Positions 26,449-35,030 of a stretch of DNA of 50,743 nucleotides are shown here, piece by piece (position 1 is the first letter of the stretch; the number at the start of each line of letters is the position of its first letter). Origin of the DNA: an uncultured Paracoccaceae bacterium (GTDB lineage: Bacteria; Pseudomonadota; Alphaproteobacteria; Rhodobacterales; Rhodobacteraceae); assembly GCA_947501355.1 (NCBI GenBank), contig CANMVA010000005.1, forward strand, positions 1 through 50,743. The letters are read 5' to 3'. Below the pieces are notes generated by a model. That model was not told the origin of the DNA, searched no databases, and saw only the letters and a list, made by a program, of their open reading frames with translations. The position numbers and the translations under genes are program-made.

Positions 26449-26492
26449 TGTCAGTTTAACCTGACACTTTTGAGTGTCAATGTAATTAGACA
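26449..26492 (-). promoter_or_regulatory. bchC promoter with tandem PpsR operators
   Basis: Two perfect TGTC-N10-GACA sites lie 8 bp apart (26449-26466 and 26475-26492). On the minus strand a -35 element TTGACA (26480-26475) and a -10-like TAAACT (26458-26453) are 16 bp apart, so one operator covers each promoter element. This is the arrangement known for Rhodobacter bchC, where CrtJ/PpsR binds the two sites cooperatively. Confidence 0.9.
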
Positions 26493-26511
26493 GCAAACGA
26501 TGTAATTTTGG

Positions 26512-27636
26512 TCAGACAGTCTTCGTGGCCATAACGGCACTGGTCACGAAGGGCCGCGGTGCGTTGGGCGTCTCGATCCGTGAAAAGCCTGCCTTTTTGC
26601 AAATTTCCGCGATTTCATCCGCAGACCGAGCGCGTCCGGTGCGCATCGCCAATGTGTAGAATGCGAAATAGACATCACCCGCGCGGGAGCCGAGCATCGG
26701 CTCACTGACGATCAGACGCCCCCCCTCCGGGAGAGTGTCAAAGCATTTGGACACTAGCGCCGCGACAGTCTCATCCGCGTGATCATAGAGAACACGAATC
26801 AAGGAGATCGTGTCGACGCCCTTCGGCAGAGCATCTTCGCGGAACGAGCCAGGCGTAATCGTGCTGCGCTTTGCCATCCCCGCAGCCTCAAACCGGGCGC
26901 GTGCAGCAGGGGCCACGGCAGGCAGATCGAAAAGCGTGACCGGCAGATCGGGATAGGCCGCACCGACCTCAGCCAGAAAGGCCCCGGTGCCGCCGCCGAC
27001 ATCCAGTAGATGCGCACTGTCGTGGAAAGACACCATCCGCAGCGTGTCTTCGGCGACCAGCTGTTGGCTTTCAGCCATCAAGTCCGAATAGGTCTGCGCA
27101 GTATCGGGATCCTCCGCCGCGCCTGCACCAAAGACATAAGGCCAGAACCCGGCCAACTCCGTCTCTGTCTCGCCGCGCATGAACGCAGCAGGGTTTTCAA
27201 GATCACGGTAGAGCACCCGGTGATGCTTGATCATCTGCGCCAGTCCAGGCACGCCGATCAAGGCGGCACCCTTCTGGGTCAAAAAATGGGTGCCACGCTT
27301 ATTTGCAAGCAGATGAAGCGCAGCACCCGCCCTCAACAGAACACCCATTCTGCTTTCGGGAACTCGGGCTCGGGCGGCCAGCTCGGCGGTGGTCAGCGGG
27401 CGCTGCAATAGCGCGTCCAACACCCCCAGCTCGACCAGAGCCATCAAGGTTTGCGAGTGCACGAACCCCGCGACCAGATCGAACATGGCCTCGCCCTCTC
27501 GGCGGGCCTTGCCACGGGTCAGCGGAAACCGTGCCGCCCATTTCTGAAATCCGCGCGAGGCCACCAGCCGGTTTCGCCACCCAGTCAGGGACGCTTTCGG
27601 CTTTGGCAACGCGGGCGGATGGGCGATATCCGCCAT
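26512..27636 (-). CDS. crtF: Hydroxyneurosporene O-methyltransferase CrtF
   Basis: A 374-aa SAM-dependent methyltransferase that methylates the 1-hydroxyl group of acyclic carotenoids on the way to spheroidene. Dimerisation helices in the N-terminal half are followed by the SAM motif LDVGGGTGAF at residues 211-220. It begins 4 bp after crtE and probably continues into the bchC-puf superoperon. Confidence 0.94.
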   Translation of the reverse strand: MADIAHPPALPKPKASLTGWRNRLVASRGFQKWAARFPLTRGKARREGEAMFDLVAGFVHSQTLMALVELGVLDALLQRPLTTAELAARARVPESRMGVLLRAGAALHLLANKRGTHFLTQKGAALIGVPGLAQMIKHHRVLYRDLENPAAFMRGETETELAGFWPYVFGAGAAEDPDTAQTYSDLMAESQQLVAEDTLRMVSFHDSAHLLDVGGGTGAFLAEVGAAYPDLPVTLFDLPAVAPAARARFEAAGMAKRSTITPGSFREDALPKGVDTISLIRVLYDHADETVAALVSKCFDTLPEGGRLIVSEPMLGSRAGDVYFAFYTLAMRTGRARSADEIAEICKKAGFSRIETPNAPRPFVTSAVMATKTV

Positions 27637-27640
27637 CGTC

Positions 27641-28510
27641 TCAGGCGCGGTTCACGGCGGGCGCGACCGGGGTCAAACGCTCCGACTGGGCGCGCACCAT
27701 CTGGGCCAGCGCCGCTTCGCCCGGGCAAGACGGGATCGACGCAATCGCGCCACCCAGAATGTCTTTCAAATGCCGCACAGCACCCTGCACCCCGTAGGCG
27801 CTGACCGCATTAGGCCGATCATGCAGATCATCCTGCCCCGCAGGCTTGCCCAGCGTCTCCGCATCATAAAGCGCGTCACGCAGATCATCGGCGACCTGGA
27901 AGGCCTCACCAATACGCGCGCCCAACTCTTCCCATTGATCAGGGTCCTGACCGGCGGCAATGGCGCCCATCTGGGTCGCAGCAATAAACAAGGCACCGGT
28001 CTTGGCCCGGTGGTAGGCGCGCAGATCAACCTCTGCCTCGCTCTCCCAACCCTGGCCCGCACAAATGCCGTTCGGCATCCCGGTGCGATGGGCCAGCGTC
28101 CGGATCAGCTGCACCGCGCGCATCGGGTCAGACCCAGCGGCTTTCGCCAGAACCTCAAAGGCCAGCACGATCAGGCTGTCGCCTGTCAGCAGAGCAATCG
28201 GCTCGTCCCATTCGCGGTGCACCGTGGGCTTGCCACGCCGAATATCGGCGTCGTCAAAGCAGGGCATGTCATCATGCACCAGCGACGCGCAATGGATCAG
28301 CTCCAAAGCAGAGGCGGCGGCATTCGTCAGCTCCGGCCGGTCATCCCCACAGGCCAAGGCGACCGACATCAAGATAGTCGGCCGGATGCGTGCGCCGCCG
28401 GGAGTCACCGCATAGTTCAACGCTTTGGAAAGCTTCGGAGGCGCAACGCCCCCCTGCCCCATGCCAATCGCCTGGGAAATCGCGGATTCGATACGAGCGG
28501 AAAGCGGCAT
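27641..28510 (-). CDS. crtE: Geranylgeranyl diphosphate synthase CrtE
   Basis: A 289-aa trans-prenyltransferase making the C20 precursor for both carotenoids and the bacteriochlorophyll tail. First aspartate-rich motif DDMPCFD (about residues 80-86) and a second DDLRD near 225. Start at 28510 (MPLSARIES) with TGGAG upstream; 14 more in-frame codons upstream lie in the promoter region and were rejected. Confidence 0.94.
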   Translation of the reverse strand: MPLSARIESAISQAIGMGQGGVAPPKLSKALNYAVTPGGARIRPTILMSVALACGDDRPELTNAAASALELIHCASLVHDDMPCFDDADIRRGKPTVHREWDEPIALLTGDSLIVLAFEVLAKAAGSDPMRAVQLIRTLAHRTGMPNGICAGQGWESEAEVDLRAYHRAKTGALFIAATQMGAIAAGQDPDQWEELGARIGEAFQVADDLRDALYDAETLGKPAGQDDLHDRPNAVSAYGVQGAVRHLKDILGGAIASIPSCPGEAALAQMVRAQSERLTPVAPAVNRA

Positions 28511-28533
28511 GACGGCTCCAGTCAAAGACAAAG

Positions 28534-28576
28534 TGTCTACAAAGTGCGGCACGATATGTGTAAACTATACTGGACA
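28534..28576. promoter_or_regulatory. PpsR operator(s) in the divergent crtE / crtD gap
   Basis: TGTAAACTATACTGGACA (28559-28576) fits TGT-N12-ACA. A near match with one changed base in the right half (TGTCTACAAAGTGCGGCA, 28534-28551) lies 7 bp away, recalling the tandem layout at bchC. Together they could control both crtEF and crtDC. Confidence 0.72.
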
Positions 28577-28605
28577 CATTCTCTGTCAGAGTCAACAATA
28601 GCCCC

Positions 28606-30183
28606 ATGGATAGCCCCAAAGAGTCGCGCGACTCGGTTCTTGTTATTGGCGCCGGTATTGCCGGTCTCGCCACCGCTTTGCGGTTGGCCCATGCAGGCCT
28701 GCACGTCACCGTGCTGGACCGCGCCGCCGATGTGGGGGGCAAGATGCGCACGCTCCCGTCTAAAGCCGGCCCTATCGATGCAGGCCCCACCGTGCTAACC
28801 ATGCGCCCCGTTTTTGAAGAGCTGTTTGAAAGCGTCGGCGAAACGCTATCGTCTCACCTTACCCTGATCCCGGAGACGATCCTTGCCCGCCACTGGTGGC
28901 ACGACGGCTCAACCCTCGATCTGCACGCCGACCCCGCCGCATCCGAAGCCGCAATAGAGGCTTTCGCAGGCCCGCGCGCCGCATCTGATTTCCGCCGGTT
29001 CTCTGCGAAGATGAAAGCGCTCTACGAGGCGTTTGACGCGCCCATGATGCAAGCGGCCACGCCCTCGCAATTTGACCTCACGATGCGCGTGCTGCGCCAG
29101 CCGTCGCTCATCACGGCGATGCAACCGCACCTGACATTAGCCGCGTCTTTAAAACGCGCGTTCAAAGACAAACGCCTCGCCCAACTGTTCGGACGATACG
29201 CCACCTATGTCGGCGGTTCGCCCTTCGCGGCCCCCGCCCTTCTGGGCCTCATCGCCCATTCGGAGGCCCGCGGCGTCTGGCGGGTCCAAGGCGGCATGTA
29301 CCGGCTCGCCCAAACCCTGCGGCAACTGGCCGAGGCGCGCGGCGCGACCTTCGTCACAAACGCCGATGTCAGCCGTTTTGAGGTGCAACAGGGTCGCATT
29401 CAGGCCGCACATACTTCGGATGGCCAGCGCTTCGTCGCGGGCACCATCGTCTTCAACGGCGATCCGCGCGCGTTGCACACCGGCCTACTGGGCGACGCAG
29501 TCACGCAAGCCGTCCCCGCCAAAGCAACCGAACCGCGCAGCCTGTCGGCCTATGTCTACGCCTTCGCCGCCACGCCCAAAGGCGCCGATCTGCACCATCA
29601 CAACGTCTTCTTCGCCCGCGATCCACGGGCCGAGTTCGACCCGCTCGCCAAAGGCGACATGCCAAGCGACCCCACCCTCTACATCTGCGCCCAGGATCGC
29701 GGCACGGGCACCGCCCCACCGCCGCTTGAGCGCTTTGAAATCATCATGAACGGCCCTCCCCGTTCCCGCACAGATAGCCAGGAGAAAGCCCAATGTCAGA
29801 CCAGGGTATTCGAGACACTCGCCCAATTCGGATTAACCTTCAGTCCGATACCACCCCCCGAAACCCTGACGACGCCAGAAGAGTTCAACAGCTTGTTTCC
29901 GGCCAGCCAAGGATCGCTCTACGGGCGCAGCCCACATGGGCTGACGGCATCGCTCGCAAGACCGACAGCGCGCTCGAAAGTGACCGGGCTGTATCTGGCG
30001 GGGGGCGGAGCGCATCCGGGAGCGGGGATCCCCATGGCAACCCTCTCCGCACGCCATGCGGCCGAGGCGATCTTGACGGACCGAACTTCAACATCGACGT
30101 CGCTGAGAACGGCTACGCCTGGTGGTATGTCGACGGCATCTGCGAGGATGGCTCCCGCGCGATCTCGATCATCGGCTTCATAG
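28606..30183 (+). CDS. crtD: Methoxyneurosporene dehydrogenase CrtD
   Basis: A 525-aa FAD-dependent carotenoid 3,4-desaturase of the CrtI/CrtD family, acting before the terminal spheroidene steps. The FAD motif VIGAGIAGLATALRLAHAG is at about residues 13-31, and the C-terminal GLYLAGGGAHPGAG at about 461-474. Conserved similarity ends near residue 490 (HAAEAIL). The last 35 residues are Ser/Thr/Arg-rich and are read out of frame over the conserved start of crtC, so the true functional end may be shorter than the frame. Confidence 0.9.
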   Translation: MDSPKESRDSVLVIGAGIAGLATALRLAHAGLHVTVLDRAADVGGKMRTLPSKAGPIDAGPTVLTMRPVFEELFESVGETLSSHLTLIPETILARHWWHDGSTLDLHADPAASEAAIEAFAGPRAASDFRRFSAKMKALYEAFDAPMMQAATPSQFDLTMRVLRQPSLITAMQPHLTLAASLKRAFKDKRLAQLFGRYATYVGGSPFAAPALLGLIAHSEARGVWRVQGGMYRLAQTLRQLAEARGATFVTNADVSRFEVQQGRIQAAHTSDGQRFVAGTIVFNGDPRALHTGLLGDAVTQAVPAKATEPRSLSAYVYAFAATPKGADLHHHNVFFARDPRAEFDPLAKGDMPSDPTLYICAQDRGTGTAPPPLERFEIIMNGPPRSRTDSQEKAQCQTRVFETLAQFGLTFSPIPPPETLTTPEEFNSLFPASQGSLYGRSPHGLTASLARPTARSKVTGLYLAGGGAHPGAGIPMATLSARHAAEAILTDRTSTSTSLRTATPGGMSTASARMAPARSRSSAS

Positions 30184-31007
30184 GCTCGGTCTTTTCGCCC
30201 TGGTATCGCTGGTCGGGGCGCAAATCGCCCGACAATCACTGCTGCATCAACGTGGCAACTTACGGCAAAGGCGGTCGCTTCACGATGACCGACCGGGGCC
30301 GCGATGCCCTGCGTCAAAGCAACGAGACCTTCACCGTCGGCCCCTCGTCCATGCGCTGGGAAGGCGGCAAGCTGATCATCGACATCAACGAGGTCTCCAG
30401 CCCGCCCCTGATCTCCCGTGTTCGGGGCCGCGTCATCGTCACCCCCTCCGCCGTCACGCAGGTGGAGCTACCACTGACCGACGACGGCACCCATGTCTGG
30501 CGCCCCTTCGCGCCCTCCTCCCATATCCGGGTGGAGCTTGACCGCGAAGGCTGGTCCTGGGAAGGCCACGGCTATTTCGACGCCAATTTCGGCACCCGCG
30601 CGCTGGAACAGGATTTCAACTACTGGACCTGGGGCCGCTACCCGGTCGAGGATGGATCGGTCTGTTTTTACGACGCCGAGCGTCGCGATGGCAGCGAGCT
30701 TGCAATCGGTGTGCATTTTGATCACGACGGCAACGCGCGCGTGATGAACGCACCCCCTAAGGTCGGCTTCCGCCGCTCCCTCTGGGGCGTCAAACGCGAA
30801 ACCCGCGCGGATGCCGGGTATAAGCCGCGTCAGGTCAAGAACATGCTGGATGCGCCGTTCTATTCGCGCTCTGCGGTCAAGATCCAATACGCAGGCGAGG
30901 AAACGGTAGGCGTGCATGAAGCGCTTGATCTCAAACGCTTTCGCGGCCCGTGGCTGATGCCCATGCTGGCCGTCCGCGTCCCCCGTCGCAGGGGTTGGCG
31001 CTTTTGA
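29793..31007 (+). CDS. crtC: Acyclic carotenoid 1,2-hydratase CrtC (start uncertain)
   Basis: CrtC adds water across the 1,2 double bond of neurosporene-type carotenoids. The conserved hydratase core begins at about 30085 (NFNIDVAENGYAWWY) and runs through FIGSVFSPWYRWSGRKSPDN to the end. No ATG, GTG or TTG exists in frame between that core and the ATG at 29793, which has a good Shine-Dalgarno (AGGAGA, 7 nt). Either CrtC has a 97-residue N-terminal extension encoded inside crtD, or it starts at a non-standard codon. Product assignment is firm; the start is not. Confidence 0.85.
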   Translation: MSDQGIRDTRPIRINLQSDTTPRNPDDARRVQQLVSGQPRIALRAQPTWADGIARKTDSALESDRAVSGGGRSASGSGDPHGNPLRTPCGRGDLDGPNFNIDVAENGYAWWYVDGICEDGSRAISIIGFIGSVFSPWYRWSGRKSPDNHCCINVATYGKGGRFTMTDRGRDALRQSNETFTVGPSSMRWEGGKLIIDINEVSSPPLISRVRGRVIVTPSAVTQVELPLTDDGTHVWRPFAPSSHIRVELDREGWSWEGHGYFDANFGTRALEQDFNYWTWGRYPVEDGSVCFYDAERRDGSELAIGVHFDHDGNARVMNAPPKVGFRRSLWGVKRETRADAGYKPRQVKNMLDAPFYSRSAVKIQYAGEETVGVHEALDLKRFRGPWLMPMLAVRVPRRRGWRF

Positions 31008-31020
31008 CGGGCTAAGGATG

Positions 31021-31050
31021 CCTCCGGCGGGAATATTTATGCAAAGATGA
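31021..31050 (+). repeat. Rhodobacterales-type intergenic motif CCTCCGGCGGGAATATTT
   Basis: The stretch CCTCCGGCGGGAATATTT followed by GCAAAGATGAAA lies 13 bp after crtC. I recall near-identical motifs in many intergenic regions of Rhodobacter and Roseobacter genomes, often just downstream of genes. CCTCCGGCGG can fold on itself (CC.CCGG.GG). It supports the taxonomic assignment; its function here is unknown. Only one copy was noticed in this window. Confidence 0.5.
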
Positions 31051-31061
31051 AAGCCATTAAC

Positions 31062-31078
31062 CCTAACGGGAGGTTAGG
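31062..31078. terminator. Hairpin between convergent crtC and tspO
   Basis: CCTAAC (31062-31067) pairs with GTTAGG (31073-31078) around a 5-nt loop, overlapping the tspO stop codon. There is no strong T-run, so termination is only suggested by its position between convergent genes. Confidence 0.45.
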
Positions 31079-31544
31079 CAGTTTGAGTGGCCTGTTCCGG
31101 GTTCATCTTCCAGACAGCCACGTTCAAGGCCCCAGCAACGGTGACCCACAGAAGATACGGTGCCATCAGCCAGGCGGCCAAACTGCTCATGGTTGAGAAG
31201 GCCACCAATGTGCCCAGCACCGAAATCCACAGGCACACCAAAACAACCATCCCGGCCTTGATCCGTTTCAGCCCAAAGAACACCGGTGTCCAAAGTGCGT
31301 TCAGCGCGATCTGAAGCGCCCAGAATGCCATGCCCATCGCGTTGCCGTCCATGACAGCGACCAAAGTCGCCGCATAGGCGCTCATCACGTAAAGCGTGGT
31401 CCATGCGACCGGGAACATCCAGTCCTTCGGCGTCCAGACCGGCTTTTTCAGATTACGATACCATTTGTCCGGCGGGAACATGGATCCCGTCGCGGCAGCG
31501 GCACAACACGCCGCCAGAAAAACGATGAAAATGGACCAGTCCAT
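31074..31544 (-). CDS. tspO: TspO/MBR-family tryptophan-rich sensory protein
   Basis: A 156-aa five-helix outer-membrane/translocator-type protein (CrtK in older naming) that binds tetrapyrroles and in Rhodobacter dampens photosynthesis gene expression under oxygen. Conserved family segments include MFPPDKWYRNLKKPVWTPKD (residues about 22-41) and the Trp-rich core with ALNALWTPVFFG. I chose ATG 31544 over an upstream TTG. It lies 44 bp after crtB in the crtIB-tspO run. Confidence 0.93.
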   Translation of the reverse strand: MDWSIFIVFLAACCAAAATGSMFPPDKWYRNLKKPVWTPKDWMFPVAWTTLYVMSAYAATLVAVMDGNAMGMAFWALQIALNALWTPVFFGLKRIKAGMVVLVCLWISVLGTLVAFSTMSSLAAWLMAPYLLWVTVAGALNVAVWKMNPEQATQTA

Positions 31545-31588
31545 AGGGTATTCCAATCTTTGGCTTACGCTAAAGATAGGGCTTTTTT

Positions 31589-32620
31589 CTAAGGTTCCAA
31601 CATCCGCCGCTGCGCGTCCTGCGCTTTGAGCGTCGCAAAGATGCCGACCAGATCGCCGGCCCGTCCGTCGCCCCAGACCCCGCGGCTCGCATCACGGCGT
31701 GCTGCCGCGTCGACCAGAAAGCTGACCTCCGGCAAGGGGGCGGCGTGAATCACCGCTGATTTCGGCAACACCATCGTGGCCCCGGTGCTGAGCCCGGCCT
31801 GCATGATCCAACCCAGTTTCTGCACCTTCGAGGTATGCGCACGAGTTGAAATGCTGTCACACCCGGCGCGCCGCACCTCGCGGCCAATCCCGGCGTAAAT
31901 ATAGCTTGCCGCATAAATTCCTAAACGCGCGCTGCGGGGCAACGCGCCAATACCGGCCTCGGCCCGCATGTAAAGCCGATCCGCTGCGTTCAGCAGCTTG
32001 CGGACGACGCCGCGCAACGCATCCGTCGGAAGCGGGTCGCGCATCAAAAGCGCCACGTCAACGCCTGCCTCCTCCAACCAGTCGAGCGGCAGATAGACCC
32101 GCCCTGCCCGCGCATCCTCGCCCACATCACGGGCGATATTCGTCAGCTGCATCGCCACGCCTAGATCGCAGGCCCGCGCCAGCGCATCGGGGTCACGCAC
32201 GCGCATCAGCACGCACATCATAGCACCCACGGCCGAGGCCACGCGCGCCGAATAGGAATAGACGCCCGAGAGCGTCTGATAGCGTCGCTCTACCGCATCC
32301 CAGGCGAGGCCTTCCAGCAACGCCTCCGGCAATTCGCGCGGCATCTCGAAATCCTCGATGATCGCCGCGAAAGCCCTGTCCGCAGGCGCATTGCGAGGTG
32401 CCCCTGCATAGCATTTCTCAAGTCGGTCATTCAGCGACAGAACGGCCCCACCCTTGTCCTGATGCAGGTCGACCGCGTCGTCGGCAAGCCTGCAAAACGC
32501 GTAAAGCGCTAGCGCCGGGTCGCGCACCTTGGATGGCAACAGCCTTGAGGCCGCATGAAATGACAGCGACCCGTGCCGGATCGCCCGTTCGCAATGGGCC
32601 AGATCCTCCGGATCAATCAT
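31589..32620 (-). CDS. crtB: Phytoene synthase CrtB
   Basis: A 343-aa squalene/phytoene synthase-fold enzyme joining two geranylgeranyl diphosphates to phytoene, the first committed carotenoid step. Aspartate motifs DDAVD (residues 47-51) and NIARDVGEDAR (about 160-170) bind the Mg-diphosphate. The start overlaps the crtI stop (ATGA). Confidence 0.96.
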   Translation of the reverse strand: MIDPEDLAHCERAIRHGSLSFHAASRLLPSKVRDPALALYAFCRLADDAVDLHQDKGGAVLSLNDRLEKCYAGAPRNAPADRAFAAIIEDFEMPRELPEALLEGLAWDAVERRYQTLSGVYSYSARVASAVGAMMCVLMRVRDPDALARACDLGVAMQLTNIARDVGEDARAGRVYLPLDWLEEAGVDVALLMRDPLPTDALRGVVRKLLNAADRLYMRAEAGIGALPRSARLGIYAASYIYAGIGREVRRAGCDSISTRAHTSKVQKLGWIMQAGLSTGATMVLPKSAVIHAAPLPEVSFLVDAAARRDASRGVWGDGRAGDLVGIFATLKAQDAQRRMLEP

Positions 32621-34182
32621 TCCGCAGCCACCCTCACGGCATTTTCAGCCGGAACAGTGTCGATATCAGGCACCAGTTTTGCCAGCACCTCGGCACTCGA
32701 CACCACGCCGGGAACGCCCGCCCCTGGATGCGTGCCCGCGCCCACAAGGAAGAGCCCCTTCGCCTCTTCGCTCACGTTATGCGGCCGGAACCACGCGCTT
32801 TGCAGAATGCGCGGCTCAAGCGAGAAGCCAGACCCGTTGGGCGACAGATACCGGTCGCGGAACTGCTCCGGCGTGAACACAACCTCCGTCGAAAGATGCG
32901 CGCGGAAACCGGGAAGCGTCTTGTCGACCTCGGCGTCAACTTTGTCCTTGTAGCGCGCCATCTCGACCGACCAATCGACCGGGTTGTCATGCCCCAGATG
33001 CGGCACAGGCGAGAGAACGTAGAACGTGTCATCCCCCTCCGGCGCGACGCTGGGGTCGGTGACCGAAGGCCGGTGGATATAAAGGCTCATATCGTCCGCC
33101 AGCTTGCCCTTAATGAAGATGTCCTTCAGCAGCCCTTCATAGCGCGGCGCATTCGTGATCGTGTGATGCCCCACATCCGCCCATTTGCCGCGCGTGCCTT
33201 TCGTCCCGAAATACCAGACAAACAGCCCCATCGACCAACGCTTGCGCTTGAGCTTCGCGTCCGTCCATCGCTTGCGCCCGTGGTTCCGCATCAGCCGTGT
33301 GTAGGTGTGGCCCGCATCGGCATTGCTGACGACCAGCGGTGCGATCAACTGCTCCCCACCGACCAGACGCACGCCTTGCACAGCACCGCCTTTGACCTCG
33401 ATCTCATCAACCTCGACGCCCAGCCGAACCGTGCCGCCTTGCGCCCGCACAACCTTCGCCATCGCGTTGGCAATCGCCTGCACGCCGCCCATCGCATAAT
33501 GCACGCCGTAGGTCTTCTCCAGATGCGCGACCAGGGCATACATCGACGTCACCTTGCGCGGATCGCCCCCGATAAAGAGCGGGTGAAACGACATGGCCAT
33601 GCGCAGCCGCGCATCCTTGAAGCGCCGCTTCGCCAGACCCAAAATCGACTGGTCCGCACGTAGCATCGCAAAGGTGGGCAGCACTTTGATCGTCTCCCAC
33701 AGACGGTGCATGGGCTTGGCGACCATACCCTCAAAGCCCACGACATAGCGCTTGCGCGAATCCTCCAGAAACTTGCGGTAGCCCTTCACATCGCCGGGCG
33801 ACAGCCGCGCAACCTCTGCCTCCATCGCCGCCGTGTCCTGCCGTGCGGTGAAGGTCGATCCATCGGGCCAGCGCACCTCGTAGAACGGATCCATCGGGCG
33901 CAGGTCGATATCATCATGAAAATTCCGACCACAGGCCCGCCACAGATCCTCGTAGACCTGCGGGACCGTGATGATCGTCGGCCCCAGATCAAAGCGATGC
34001 CCATCCTGCAAAATCGACGATCCGCGCCCGCCCACCTGATCGAGCCGGTCCAGCACCGTCACCCGGTAGCCCTTCGCCCCTAGCCGCATGGCCGAAGCAA
34101 GGCCCCCCAGACCGGCACCGATGACAATGGCATGGGAAGAGGGGGCATGAGAGGAAGGCGAGACGGGCGAAAGTGAGGTCAT
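32617..34182 (-). CDS. crtI: Phytoene desaturase CrtI
   Basis: A 521-aa FAD-dependent desaturase converting phytoene to neurosporene in Rhodobacter-type pathways. FAD motif VIGAGLGGLASAMRLGAKG at about residues 16-34 and the C-terminal GLFLVGAGTHPGAGVPGV. Start ATG 34182 has AAAGGG 7 nt upstream; 68 further in-frame codons upstream run through the promoter and are rejected. Confidence 0.96.
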   Translation of the reverse strand: MTSLSPVSPSSHAPSSHAIVIGAGLGGLASAMRLGAKGYRVTVLDRLDQVGGRGSSILQDGHRFDLGPTIITVPQVYEDLWRACGRNFHDDIDLRPMDPFYEVRWPDGSTFTARQDTAAMEAEVARLSPGDVKGYRKFLEDSRKRYVVGFEGMVAKPMHRLWETIKVLPTFAMLRADQSILGLAKRRFKDARLRMAMSFHPLFIGGDPRKVTSMYALVAHLEKTYGVHYAMGGVQAIANAMAKVVRAQGGTVRLGVEVDEIEVKGGAVQGVRLVGGEQLIAPLVVSNADAGHTYTRLMRNHGRKRWTDAKLKRKRWSMGLFVWYFGTKGTRGKWADVGHHTITNAPRYEGLLKDIFIKGKLADDMSLYIHRPSVTDPSVAPEGDDTFYVLSPVPHLGHDNPVDWSVEMARYKDKVDAEVDKTLPGFRAHLSTEVVFTPEQFRDRYLSPNGSGFSLEPRILQSAWFRPHNVSEEAKGLFLVGAGTHPGAGVPGVVSSAEVLAKLVPDIDTVPAENAVRVAAE

Positions 34183-34203
34183 GGCGAAGCCCTTTGGCAA
34201 AAG

Positions 34204-34246
34204 TGTCCACTTTTCTTTACATATTACCCTAGGCCACACAGTGCAA
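34204..34246 (-). promoter_or_regulatory. crtI promoter overlapped by a PpsR operator
   Basis: The operator TGTCCACTTTTCTTTACA is at 34204-34221 (TGT-N12-ACA). On the minus strand a -35-like TTGCAC (34246-34241) and a -10-like TATGTA (34223-34218) are 17 bp apart, so the operator covers the -10 element of crtI. Confidence 0.75.
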
Positions 34247-34280
34247 AGGGCAAAGACCTCTTTTCTATTTCGCAGAATAA

Positions 34281-34298
34281 TGTAAGCTAAAGTTGACA
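34281..34298. promoter_or_regulatory. PpsR operator upstream of crtA
   Basis: TGTAAGCTAAAGTTGACA fits TGT-N12-ACA with the stronger right half (GACA). It ends 24 bp before the crtA ATG and, with the crtI site 59 bp away, would serve the divergent crtI and crtA promoters. Confidence 0.75.
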
Positions 34299-34322
34299 CT
34301 CTTTGTGGAGAAAGAGGCAAAT

Positions 34323-35030
34323 ATGACCCAAACCGTAAGCCTGAGCTTCTTCCGATTCGCCTCGCCACTGGATCGGATCTGGGCATTTACCATGATGGGC
34401 GCGGCTCGATTCGCGCTTCCCAAGGTCCCTGATCTGCAATTCTGGAAGCTGTGCGGCTCTGGCACGGGCGAAGGCTTTACGCCGATCCCGAACACCGCCG
34501 TCTATGCGATCCTGTGCACCTGGCCCGACCATGACACCGCGAAGAAAAGGCTCGAATCCGAGCGGATTTTCCAGCGCTATCGCAACCGCGCCGCTGAAAG
34601 CTGGTCGGTCTACCTTACCCCCACATCCGCACGCGGAGAATGGGCAGGTGTTGCCCCTTTTCACCCATCACCTGACGCGCAAACCGGCCCCTTGGCCGCG
34701 TTGACCCGCGCGACCGTAAAGCCCTCGGTTGCCGCCAAATTCTGGCGTCAGGTGCCTAATATCTCGACCGTGATCGGCAGCGATCCAAACGTCGCTTTCA
34801 AGATCGGCATCGGAGAGGTCCCGTTGCTCCACCAGGTCACCTTTTCGATCTGGCCCGATGCGTCAGCCATGGCCGACTTTGCCCGCAAAGACGGCCCCCA
34901 TGCCCGCGCCATCAAAGCCGTCCGTGACGGCGATTGGTTCCGCGAAGAGCTTTACGCCCGCTTCCGGGTCATTGACCAAAGCGGCAGCTGGGGCGGCAAA
35001 AGCCCACTTTCACGACTGGAAATCCCATGA
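34323..35030 (+). CDS. crtA: Spheroidene monooxygenase CrtA
   Basis: A 235-aa oxygen-dependent enzyme converting spheroidene to spheroidenone, the pink-red carotenoid typical of aerobically grown Roseobacters. It begins MTQTVSLSFFRFASPLDRIW and carries the conserved IGIGEVPLLHQVTFSIW segment. ATG 34323 was chosen over an upstream frame extension that would overlap the PpsR operator. Its stop overlaps bchI (ATGA). Confidence 0.93.
   Translation: MTQTVSLSFFRFASPLDRIWAFTMMGAARFALPKVPDLQFWKLCGSGTGEGFTPIPNTAVYAILCTWPDHDTAKKRLESERIFQRYRNRAAESWSVYLTPTSARGEWAGVAPFHPSPDAQTGPLAALTRATVKPSVAAKFWRQVPNISTVIGSDPNVAFKIGIGEVPLLHQVTFSIWPDASAMADFARKDGPHARAIKAVRDGDWFREELYARFRVIDQSGSWGGKSPLSRLEIP

Noticed and set aside
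32617-34386. Longer CrtI (589 codons) starting at 34386
   Set aside because: The extra 68 codons cross the crtI promoter and PpsR operator; ATG 34182 with AAAGGG gives the normal CrtI length and N-terminus.
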